Of a stretch of 64,000 nucleotides of DNA, positions 22,473 to 32,247 are shown one piece after another (the stretch's first letter is position 1; every line of letters starts with the position of its first letter). Source of the stretch: Ramularia collo-cygni. Taxonomy: Eukaryota > Ascomycota > Dothideomycetes > Mycosphaerellales > Mycosphaerellaceae. The stretch lies in the NCBI RefSeq assembly GCF_900074925.1, contig NW_019716260.1, positions 452,539 to 516,538 of the forward strand, given 5' to 3'. A program made the position numbers and the translations under genes. The notes under the pieces were generated by a model that saw only the letters and a program-made list of their open reading frames with translations, was not told where the DNA came from and ran no database searches.

Positions 22473-22551
22473 CTGTGGTTAGTGTAGGCGGCCAGAGAGA
22501 TATCTTGACTGCAAAGAGCTGGAGGGAGAAAGAGACCGAGCAGCAACTTAC
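22473..22551 (-). other. candidate 5'-leader intron of the DUF3176 gene
   Basis: GTAAGT donor (22551) and ACTAACCACAG acceptor (22473), two bases before ATG 22470. Retained, it adds 32 in-frame residues from ATG 22566; removed, ATG 22566 starts an overlapping upstream frame. Confidence 0.5.
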
Positions 22552-22570
22552 ATCCTTTAGAGCCATCTTC

Positions 22571-23201
22571 GTATAGTTCTACGGACCACAGACCGTGTTG
22601 GTGTGGGGCGTTCATCCAGCGTCTATGCAGTCTCCACGTCGAATCCTGGTGGTGATGTTGGGTTCATGCAGGTGTCGGCCAATTGAAGCCATCTTTAGGC
22701 GCCACTGGCCGTGGCTATGTCGGAAGTACATTATTGAGATGCCGATGTGTTGAGATGTTCTGCGTGGATGCGGCACGAGCATGCCAATCGGTGTCTTCTC
22801 TAGCCGCCAATGTTTGTTTCAGAAAGAGCAGACGTCCAAATCCAAGGCAGACGCTTCCAAGCACGCACAGACCCCTGCTTCTGCGCTAGCATTTGCGTAA
22901 GGTATCTTGGTACCTATCACTACATTTTTCTCAATTTCATCATAAAACACGTTCTATCAATTTGGAGNCATGTCTGTTGGCTTCCTCCGTCTCACCTCAG
23001 CGTGAGATCTATCTCTACAACGGTGGGTGCGTGAAGATTGTATGAAACGTGATGACTCGATTCTTGCTGGCCAGGATCCGATGATCCTAGAGCTCCCCAA
23101 AACTGATAACCTTCGGGCGCGTCACATTAACTCACTCCTATCCATCACGAAACAGTCTTCGCCAACATACAGTGCCAATACTGTAGTCAATACCGCTCAG
23201 A
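22571..23201. other. divergent promoter region, about 630 bp
   Basis: Separates the DUF3176 gene (minus) and the paraoxonase-like gene (plus). One N at 22968. No motif stands out. Confidence 0.4.
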
Positions 23202-24453
23202 ATGGCAATCATTCTTCCTATAGTGGGTGCCCGCGAACGTCCGTCTCCACTCACATGAGCTGATTCATGNACAGCTTACAGTCCTTTGGGCTTCATTCAT
23301 GTACTACAGGGCGAATCTACTGCTCACTCTCTACTACAATGCACCCGCGCGGCTCGAGAGCATCAATAGAATCGGCAATTTCGAAATTCGCTTCACAGAT
23401 TTAATCCGTAATTGCGAAGACATTTATCTAGATGAGAAAGATGGCTTTGCTTTGCTCAGCTGCGATCCAGGAAGAGACGAATGGAACACGGTCATGTATG
23501 TATACGACAAGACGCCCATTGATATATTCATTGATTGACCGCATTTCAGGGGAACATTTGTAAACTCGGTTTCACCTCCGGAGACTGGAATTTACATATA
23601 CAAATACGCCGAGGATGGAGCCAGTCCCCAGCAGCTGACATTCTCTCCGCCCAAGGATGCGCCTTTCCATCCTCTCGGAATAGAGTACCACCCCGAAAGT
23701 CAGACTCTCTTCGTGATCAACCATGCTCCTCCTCAATCCACTATTGAGAGCTACCACGTAGACATCCAAAGCAATACCGCGGAGTTCCAAAAGGTCATCC
23801 ATGACGCCCAGCTTCTCAACACGCCCAACTCCATCGCGGCGGTGAGCAACACTGAACTTTTCGTCACCAACGACCATTACTTCCGCGCAGTAGCCAACCC
23901 GCTACTCGCAAAGATCGAATCATACGCCGGCATACCGGGTGGCGGCGTGGCATGGGTCAAATACGACCGCGATCAAGTTCGATCCGAATCTCTGTTGCAT
24001 CTGCCCTTTGCAAACGGAATCGCTCTCCTCAATGCCACAACACTTGCAGTATCCAGCTCTACCACTGCTTCTGTTCGCCTGTACAGCATCGACCGCTCAG
24101 AAGACGTTCCCAAGCTCAGTTCCCTTACATCTTTCACTGTTCCATTTTTACCAGACAACCTCAGTGTTGATGGAAATGGGAAGCTGCTCGTCGCCGGTCA
24201 TCCGCATGCTCCCAGTCTTGAGATAGTCGCTCGTAATAATGGAGCTTGTTTGAAGGGTGGACAGGAGAGCGAGGAGGTTTGCAAGGCTCATCGTCTGAGT
24301 CGATTCGCGGAATGGACCGAGGAGGATGGTGTCAAGACGTTATATTCCGGCTCAGAGTTCGGCTCCTCGACGACAGCCGTGAGGGATGTTACCAGAGGCG
24401 TTGGTTTTGTAACTGGCCTTTACCAACGCGGGCTGTTGGTGTGGAAGGAGTAG
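23202..24453 (+). CDS. paraoxonase/SMP-30-like beta-propeller protein (calcium-dependent phosphotriesterase superfamily)
   Basis: Three exons, 23202-23226, 23282-23495 and 23550-24453, join in frame to 380 aa. The first exon (MAIILPIV) is inferred from phase: its donor GTGCCC is weak, the acceptor TTACAG good. The second intron (23496-23549) has GTATGT and TTTCAG. A hydrophobic N-terminus (about 2-25) acts as a membrane anchor or signal, then NCEDIYLDEKDGFALLSCDPG and HPLGIEYHPESQTLFVINH, which match the propeller blades and Ca-binding Asn/Asp positions of PON-like enzymes. TPNSIAAVSNTELFVTNDHY, FANGIALLN and PDNLSVDGNGKLLVAGHP carry further blade motifs with ligand Asn/Asp. The C-terminus has TAVRDVTRGVGFVTGLYQRG. 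Likely a lactonase or arylesterase; substrate unknown. One N (23270) lies in the first intron. Confidence 0.82.
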
Positions 24454-24576
24454 TTCTTCTGCCTTTCGCCAACATCTGCAGGCTCGAATCTACTGTGGAC
24501 AGCATCGCGCGTGCGCTGCACCTTGCGTTGCAAGTATCAAGCTGAGGGTATCACTCATTAGACATTATTACACACC

Positions 24577-25356
24577 TCATGCTGTGCAGATCCGTTGACC
24601 TAGAGCAACATCGACATGCCAGGTCTCACTTTCTCCTCTCCGCCGCACTTTTCTCCCTCTGCTCTCTTCCGGATTCTTGCTAGATGATGGAGATGTGACA
24701 CCAAGTACGTTCAGATCATCGTCGAAGCTGAGGCCCATGACGAACTTCAAGAGAATCCCAATGACTTCGTCTCCGAGAAGTTGGTTCCGGAAAGAAAGCC
24801 AGTCTTGTGAGCCTCTGGCTCTCAATCTGCGTTGGCAGTTGCGTGTCCTGCGAGATGTCAATTTCGTCTTCTTCCATTTTGTGAGACTGCCCGTACCTCA
24901 ACTGTGTTATTGTAGCGCTCATGATATCGCCGACGAGTAGATAGTCATGACTCTGCATTTCCCCAAAGAGATCGCAAAGCATCCATGCATCAGGTCTTGA
25001 ACGATCGCAATCCCAGTATCCCTTTGCGGTATCTTGCAGGTGATCTAGGTAGTCCTCGCCGTCATCAATATCCATTTCACCGAGATTTGCTGGCAGTGTG
25101 TCAGAGGTACAACTCTACAGTCCGCTTACTGGTCAAACATACCATCGATTAGGAAGACAACCGAGAACAGGACCGCCGCCATGTGTATCCTCTCGTCTAG
25201 CGCATATGGGAAGCATTGACAGGCCAGGCCACTAATATCTGCCGTCAGGAATACCTGCTTCGCCTCCTCGGTCGTAAAGTCCCATTGTGCAAGGATGTAG
25301 GATTCCACTTGTTCCGATATGGTGTCTCGGAGGGGATGACTTTGTGTGACTCTCAT
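24577..25356 (-). pseudogene. truncated class I terpene synthase-like gene with degenerate metal motif
   Basis: Exons 25143-25356, 24897-25089 and 24577-24847 join in frame (introns of 53 and 49 bp, GTATGT and GTACGG donors) to 225 aa from ATG 25356. SHPLRDTISEQVESYILAQW, LACQCFPYALDERIHMAAVLF and FLID match the helices leading to the first Asp-rich motif of fungal sesquiterpene cyclases. There the family reads LIDDLLEDM, whereas this gene reads LIDANLGEMD: the Mg-binding aspartates are mostly lost. The next block (ARGYWDCDRS-like, WMLCDLFGEMQSHD) and DWLSFRNQLLGDEVIGILLKFVMGL follow, after which the protein ends in an unrelated basic tail. The whole C-terminal half, including NSE/DTE and the effector RY region, is absent. 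It stops 123 bp from the paraoxonase-like gene. Catalysis is not expected. Confidence 0.6.
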
Positions 25357-28089
25357 CCTGTTAGCGCTCCCGCAGCTTTTTTCCTTGAAAGTTCTGTTGG
25401 AAGGCTGCGTGTATGGTATGGTGGTGTAAGAAATAGGAATGAACGGCCTAAAATCTGAAGAGAATGAAACTCGTCTGACTTACTCGCGGGCGCGACGGGC
25501 ACTGAGGGTACTTTTTATCAGTCACTTGGATGTAGACCTTCATACCATACAGCTATTGGCGGTAGGGTAAAGTCTAGATCTTGCAAGGCGCACGCTCATT
25601 GGCTCGTGGCAAGGAGTGCCGTGGTGGCAGCGCATGGTCGCACCCAGGGAAGCGTGAATGCCAGCTGAAAAGGGCGTGTGGTGAACGATTCGAGTCTAGG
25701 CCAGTCACTCCCGCAGGCGCTATCATATTTCAATGAATCCTTCGCTTCAAAAGTCTGCGGCGGCTTAGCACTCGCGTGTTTGTCCGGTGCCATGTGGCAT
25801 GACCGGTGAACCAATTTGCTCGATGATCGGGTCTCCCTACCTTAGCCTGTGCCTCTTGACTGCTGAAGCAGCCAACGTCCAGGGCAAGACGCAATGACGC
25901 AGATATCTCGACACGCCGGGGCTGGAAATTGAAGAGTAGGTACCACTTCTGGACCAGTCCGTGGCTGGTAGGCATGATATTCTGGTTGTGCTGTATGATG
26001 TTCAGTTCGGCCTAACTTTGTCAACCGAGCCGACGAAGAAACACCTGGGGTTCACTCAGGCCGGAGATTTGTGATGTCTGACTCTGGGAAGAACCGACCC
26101 CAGCGACCCGGAACGAGCCAGCACAACGACCAGGCTTGGAGCATTATTATTGAGTCTTGACAATGTCTACGTCAGAGAAGATGTGAGCGATTAAGCCGGC
26201 GTCACACCACGTTGACGTCGCCTGAGCCCTACCCAAACCCTAACCCTAATTTCGAGTGAGTGAATGCTCCCAGGGCTCGTTAACTCAATGTTCCGAGAAG
26301 ATAGTGCTAATTATTCGCATCATGGATGACCAGAATATGATGGAACGAAGCTCGAGTAATTCGCGCGCTCGATTGACTAGTTACATGTGAGCTGCGCTGC
26401 CATGCATTGAGAGCTGAGCGCCGTCTTGGCAGTGTGCTGTCCCGATATAGCCGTGTCCTCCTTCCTCATCGTCGCATCCACATCACCTCCACAACGACAT
26501 CGATTATCATCACCAGAACCACAAGGGCAAGCACGTTAGTGCAGCGTGTTTGGTGCCCAGGGTTCCGGAGGCTTTCATACATCCTCGTGTTTCGCCTCGC
26601 GTCCTCGTACGCGTTGAATGGACACAATTACACGAGAAGCGAACACCCAAGCATCAAACTGACACGAGGNATGCCACCATGATGGTCCGGCATACATCTA
26701 ATGCATAGGCAACATTCCAGATCCGGAGGCAGCCTCTCGAAATGCGATCAGAACATTCGGACACCTCAACAGCATTCGTTCTGCCAGAGTCTGTTGAGAC
26801 CCATATCGAATCTGTGTACAAATCAAACACGACGAATGAAGGTTTGGCGTTGAGGTGAGCATCTGAAGATGCACACTTCGATTTGCCGGCGCGACGAAAC
26901 AATTGAACCCATGTCTTCCATTGCAAGGCGAACATGAGGACTTCCAATTGCTGCAACAGAGGCATTCCTAAGCCTCTGATCCTCGTCTCACGCAACGGTC
27001 TTGACACACCGCCTATTACGTGTAAGAACAAATACGAACCTCGCATCCGGGGCTATGGAGCTTCCGAGGAAGACTCGCACGGTAGAGGCTGACTTATTAT
27101 GCCGTGATAGCGTAAGTTGGACCGAACGCAAGCCAGGCGTGATGGATGTGCATATATCACCGCACGCAATAGACGCTGGCCTGGACGGCAGAACCATCAT
27201 CCGGAAAGACTCCTCTCTCACGCCCGCTCCTCTTGCAAAAGGTCCTCGGCGCAGCGTCGAGTCTCGATCGTACTTGATCGATCGCGTTGAGGACTTCTTG
27301 GACTCCAAGTTGCTGTTGTGGCGCCAGCTCCAGAGCCGTCTCATAAACGCCTACTACGTTGGACCAGGGCTAATCGATAAGCCACATGGTAAGCACTCGC
27401 GCCAACCTTTGATCAACTGGCGCCATAAACGATACAGCCAATTGCGGTTCGTAAAGCTGTCTCGGCTGCGTGCTTAAATACAAGGTTCGCACGCTTCCGC
27501 AGCGGAACTCATGGCAATACCCGTCGCCGTTTGAACTCACAAAGAAATCTCACTCTCTCAAGGCATTGGAGAAGAACATCTTCGAGATCTCTGGAGAGCC
27601 TGCGAGTGCCGATATATCCTGCGCTGATATTATTTGCCCAACGTTTCTGCACATTCGACAAGGGCTTACTTTCGAACGGACTTGAAGACCGAATCCTGAA
27701 ATACTCACCTACCTCAAGATCTGACCGAGGCCTTCCCCGCGTCGATATGTACGCTAACACAACCTTTCTCCACTTGGCCCTGCAGGTCCCTCGGGTCCAT
27801 TGAAGACATGGTCAAGGAATCTGGTAGGATAACGACATGCCGCGGCATTGCCAACATCGCCTTTCCGTTTTGGTAGCATCGCCGTCGTCGATTGCGCAAA
27901 TGGTGCCGCTTCTGTCGATGTACTGAACCACATGGCTCGTATACGACGGAGACTAAGGTAGCCGATGGTTGCGTCAGAATAGATATGCAAGCAAGTACCT
28001 TTTTCCCCAAGCTCTCGCAGCTCTCTTGAATTTATCCCGTGTTTGGGAAGAGAATAATAGAAGCTCGAGAGAGAACTTCGTTTGACAAG
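25357..28089. other. gene-poor region, 2.7 kb
   Basis: No frame here matches a known family. The longest, 158 codons at 27001-27477 on the plus strand, uses ACG or a later ATG start and lacks recognisable domains. A telomere-like motif sits at 26227-26249. One N at 26670. It may be eroded sequence; no terminal repeats or transposase motifs were seen. Confidence 0.4.
26227..26249 (-). repeat. telomere-like (TTAGGG)n short tract
   Basis: On the minus strand the 23 bases contain two exact and two degenerate TTAGGG units. Too short for a telomere; could be an interstitial relic or a telobox-type factor site. Confidence 0.7.
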
Positions 28090-30542
28090 ATGAAGAGCTC
28101 CGTCGCCTGTGTGTCGTTTCTCCTCTCTCAGGCATGCGCATGGGAATGGCCTTTTCTGTCAGCTCGATCACCGAAACCGGATCCAGGACCGAGTGTTATC
28201 TATGGAGCGTGTAGCAACAATGGAGCGCTCGTGTGCAATGGCCCGGGACTGGTCGGGACATGCAACTATGGAAGTGTCGTCTATCATTCCGTTGCAGACG
28301 GAACGGTCTGTGAAGAGGGAAAGATCGTTCGTGGGGAGGACGCAGCTGCATCATGTGNGAAGGATGGCGAGCTAGTATGCCATGGCTCTCGAATGTTTGC
28401 CCTCTGCAAATCTGGCAAGATGGTCTATCAGACAGTCGCAGAAGGGACTTGGTGTCAGGATGGTCAGATTGTTGGGCACAGCCAACCGCACGCGAGCTAC
28501 TACTCCGGCGTACCTCATGCAGTCGTTCCCCACTCAATGGTTCCTCACAGCACAATCCCACATTCTACCATTCCAACTAGCTATATGCAGCACTCGACCA
28601 TTCCCACCAGCACGATCCAGCACTCGTACATGCCCACCTCGCACCCAACCAAGGCAGCCATTCAGCAGATCCCTGATGGTCAGATCCAGAAGCCAACTGG
28701 CAGAGTGTACAAGAGAGGAGAGGGACAAGNCATTGCCAATCCGGTAGCGAAGCCAATGGTTGTTGGTAGAAGATCGGCCGAGTCTCCCTCTGCGTACCCC
28801 GGTGGTGGCCCAACCGCCACGATCGATGCTGGTGTTGTGCACGGCACTACGACCTCCCTTCCTGCAGCTACGGCGACAGTGAACAAGTACTTGGGAATTC
28901 CGTTCGCAGCCAGTCCACCAGTCCGATTCTCACCGCCACAGAAACCTAACAGCTGGAGTACGCCAATCAACGCCACTGCTTTCAAGCCAGCATGCATTCA
29001 GCAGTTCATGTGTAAGCTGCCTCTACCTCTGGCATTGGTGGTACAACAGCTAATAATCATGCAGACCCGGAAGTTGCTTATAACTTCGCAAGAGCTATAT
29101 TCAACAGCCCGACTCCAGCAGAGAGCGAGGACTGCCTTTACCTGAACGTGTACGCTCCATCGACGCCAGCGTCGTCCGAGGGCAGGAGTGTCCTTTTCTG
29201 GATCTATGGCGGCGCACTCGAATTCGGCAATGCTGGAAACCCCAACTATGACGGAAGCTTGCTCGCCGCATACCAAGATGTGATTGTGGTGACGGTCAAC
29301 TACAGGACGAACGTCTTCGGATTTGCATCTAGTCCTGAGCTACCGCTTGATAAACAGAACTTGGGTTTCCTGGACCAACGTATGGGACTTGACTGGGTGC
29401 AACGCAACATCCGTGCTTTCGGCGGAAACCCCGACAAAGTCACGCTGTTTGGCGAGTCGGCCGGTGGTTTCTCCATTGATGCGTTATTGACTTCGTACGG
29501 CAAGCACAGTAGCCCACCTTTCCGCGGCGCCATTCTGGAATCTGGACAGATCTCTTACAGCGCCCGACCTGCACCGAGCAGTGCTCCGGCTTGGCTTCAG
29601 CTCAGTAGTGCTTTCGGTTGTCCAGGAAGATTCGACAGTAACATTACATGCCTACGTAATGCGAGTGCTACCGACATCCAAAGCTACATCAACAAGAACA
29701 GCTTGAAGTTCAACTTCGCTCGAGATAACGTCACGGCAGTGAGTGATCCGGCTCAGCGGAGACTCAATGGCGAAATTGCGAAGATTCCAGTCTTGGTTGG
29801 CTCAAACTCGCAGGAAGGCCGGTAAGTGAAGCATACATTGTTTCGTTGTTCATCAAGCTTACTTTACGTCAGCGTCTTCGAGGTTGGCCAGAATAGTAAG
29901 GAAGCGACCCGCACTTTTGTCGATAGAATCTCAGGAGGTGTAACTGCATATGGCGACCTCATCGAAGCAGCCTTCCCCCTCGGATCTCCTGGCATCAACA
30001 CCCACTACGATCAAGTCTCCCAGATCTTCACCGAATATGTGTTCCAATGTACCGCCGCCAAGTATACCAATGACAGCGCCTCGGTGGGCATTCCAGCTTG
30101 GAGATACTACTTCAATGCCTCTTTCCCGGACACGCAAGCCTTCCCTAACCTCGGAGTTTTCCACGGTAGTGAGATCCCTCTCGTGTTCGGTACCTACCCT
30201 CGTACCAATGTGACTGTTCAGGAGTACTCATTGTCTACCGCGATGATGGGAATCTGGGCCCGCTTTGCAAAGAATCCGTCTGGCGGACCCGGCTGGCCTC
30301 CTGTCTCTGCTGGCGCTGCTAGTACCGTGCTTGTGGGCGCAGAAGATGTTGGAATGGGAGGAACATATATTGATGAATACGGTATGAGCGTGGGGGGCTC
30401 TTACAACCTCGCCGTGCTCGGCAACAGGCACAATGAGCTGAGCTCTGGTGTGACGATCATCGACCAACAAGAGGTTGACCATCGGTGCGGGATATTCGAG
30501 CCAACTTACCAGGCTATAATCGCGATGGACAGGGGTTTCTGA
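28090..30542 (+). CDS. secreted type B carboxylesterase with two N-terminal Cys-rich repeats
   Basis: Exons 28090-29011, 29065-29821 and 29873-30542 join in frame to 782 aa (introns of 53 and 51 bp; GTAAGC/GCAG and GTAAGT/GTCAG). ATG 28090 precedes a signal peptide (MKSSVACVSFLLSQACA). Residues 41-80 and 89-128 are two copies of a 40-residue unit with pattern C-x-n-G-x-LVC-x-G, C-x-x-G, VY, VA-x-GT-x-C-x-x-G-x-IV. Residues 137-187 are a low-complexity HS(T/M)(I/V)P linker. Dibasic KR (208-209) and RR (227-228) precede the alpha/beta-hydrolase domain (about 265-782): SEDCLYLNVYAP, the oxyanion GG in IYGGALEFG, nucleophile Ser in GESAGG (about 439), acid Glu in GSNSQEGR and His in FHGSEIPLVFG. 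Substrate unknown; the repeats may bind wall polysaccharide (inference). Ns at 28358 and 28730. Confidence 0.88.
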
Positions 30543-30732
30543 TAGAAAGACACGAGACATGATAATTTGGGCATGAGGCATGTCGAGGCGCAGGAAAAGG
30601 CGCTTTGGATGAAATTATGATAAAACGATATGCCATACAGCTATGAAAACAGTTGGTAACCAATCATTCCTTGCTTCATTGCCTGGGAGTAAACATTACA
30701 TTGCGTCGCGTCGCGTCGAGGAGCCGCATCTC

Positions 30733-31355
30733 TCATGCTTCCTTCTTCTCACTTCTCACACCAACCCCAAACACGAAAAGCAATCTAATAAAGCCGACTG
30801 CACTGTTAATACCAATATTGCTCCACTCCTCGCTCCGCCAGGTGTCCGTGTCCATTCTGCCTGTATTACTCAGCGCCCTGGCAAAAGCTAGTACCATGNC
30901 CACGTCTACGACAAGCATCCCTGCTTGCAGGATCTTCCACACTCCCAAATCATGAGGGCGAGCACGTAGCAGAATGGCCTGCAAGAAGGCTAAGAACAAG
31001 AAGAATCCCACGAGAGCGTCAAGCAGTAGACGCGTCTCAGTTGAGGGAGGCATGATTGGAATGGTGGAATAGTTTGGCAGAATCGATGAGGGAGAAGTGT
31101 GCACTGTGCAAGGGAATCAGTATGGATTCTCCTCTCGTGTGAAGAATGGCATGGTTGAGACCTACTAATGGCTCCAAATATCGAAAGGATAGGATCGATG
31201 ATAGTAAAGAAGACGCGATAGAAACCCGGGATTGTGTCGAAGGAGGCGATGGGAGTGGATTCGGTATATCGTGCAAACTTGACTCTTCGTTTCCGCCATG
31301 CCTTTCTCTTCGCACGACGACCGCTGGAGTCGGCAATGTAGATTCTGAGGCACAT
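30733..31355 (-). CDS. DUF7704-family four-TM membrane protein
   Basis: Exons 31166-31355 and 30733-31103 join across a 62-bp intron (31104-31165; GTAGGT donor, CACAG acceptor) into 186 aa. IPGFYRVFFTIIDPILSIFGA is the typical first helix of this ascomycete family. Then come LLLDALVGFFLFLAFLQAILL, VWKILQAGMLVVDVXMVLAFARAL, the family-typical TWRSEEWSNIGINS, and a last helix AVGFIRLLFVFGVGV. Function unknown. The start is uncertain: ATG 31355 gives a basic N-terminus (RRAKRKAWRKRRVKF) unlike relatives, which begin nearer IPGFYR, and an unused strong donor (AAG/GTAAGT at 31392) upstream suggests a spliced leader. One N (30899) falls in TM3. Confidence 0.75.
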
Positions 31356-31398
31356 GGTTTGATGTGTGACTTGGATGTGTTGTTGTACTTACCTTGGA

Positions 31399-31446
31399 CT
31401 ACTGCTGTTGAAGCTGCTCTTTGGGAACGTGCTCTAGCGCGAGCAT
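31399..31446 (-). other. possible 15-codon upstream ORF in the leader of the DUF7704 gene
   Basis: ATG at 31446 and TAG at 31399 sit directly before a GTAAGT donor at 31392. If transcribed, it would be a short upstream frame. Transcription start is unknown. Confidence 0.25.
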
Positions 31447-32247
31447 GTTACGCTTTTCGGGTTGCCGAGCTGTTCGGCCAGTGGAGAAGTGCGGAGGTTG
31501 CGTGAAAGGGGAAGTTTGTGCCTCAGGCGTCAAATCTTGAATTAGTCATCAGGGTTCACTCTTTTCCAATCTCTAAAAACGTCACTACCTGTACCTTAAC
31601 AACATTGTCAAGTGCAGCTGCGTATGTACTTTGAACGGTGGAGGACGGAAGCCGATCCTTTATGCACTTCAACTCAGGCGTCTCGCGTCTGAGATTCTCG
31701 TTTTTGACAGTGGCGTTCTTGGGCTCGTTACCTTGTTGCCTAACCTTGTTCCTTGAAACTGTCGNAGGACTGCTGCCTTGATATATGTGAGTGAAGAGGT
31801 CTTGCTCATAATTTCGTTGCAAGAACAAACCATCTCAATCTAGCTACCCATATCGATGTCAATATCAGTTGTCATCGTCGAGACTCTGACAGCCGCGGTC
31901 TCCATCGTTGCCTGCAAAGCAATGCGACTTTTGGCCGGCGCCAAATTTGTCCAGGAGCATGGATTTTTCTAACTGCCTTGGTGGTGTGCACAACAAAACT
32001 CAACTTGGCTGAAGTTGTCTAATTGGAGAAAAATGAGGTCGTGTAAGTACAGCCCGCTCAATCGTCCACACCCTTGCCACATTATGCATACATGCATGCA
32101 AGCGAACAAAAGCCTCCCGCCAAGGAACGCCCTAAATACCACCTCGCCCTCGAGCAACCGGGGTTGTACGAGGTGACCCACTTCATCCTCTCAGCCTCAA
32201 AAGACATCCAGCAGAGCTGTTCTTCGCAACCACCATGACCGCTCATC
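31447..32247. other. divergent promoter region between the DUF7704 and HET genes, about 800 bp
   Basis: Short frames on both strands without family resemblance. One N at 31765. A CATGCATGCAAGC palindromic stretch at about 32091 is seen. Confidence 0.35.

Noticed and set aside
16383..25356. possible secondary-metabolite cluster around the terpene synthase remnant
   Set aside because: No P450, methyltransferase, transporter or regulator neighbours; adjacent genes are a glucanase, a DUF3176 protein and a propeller protein, and the cyclase itself is truncated.
27001..27477. 158-codon open frame on the plus strand
   Set aside because: No domain, an opposing frame of similar length overlaps it, and no splice sites extend it. 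Kept as unassigned.
25357..28089. possible transposon remnant in the gene-poor region
   Set aside because: No terminal repeats, target duplication or transposase/reverse-transcriptase motifs were visible.
28515..28655. short tandem repeats that might suggest CRISPR or a minisatellite
   Set aside because: They encode the HS-x-IP protein linker in frame; spacers are absent and the organism is a fungus.
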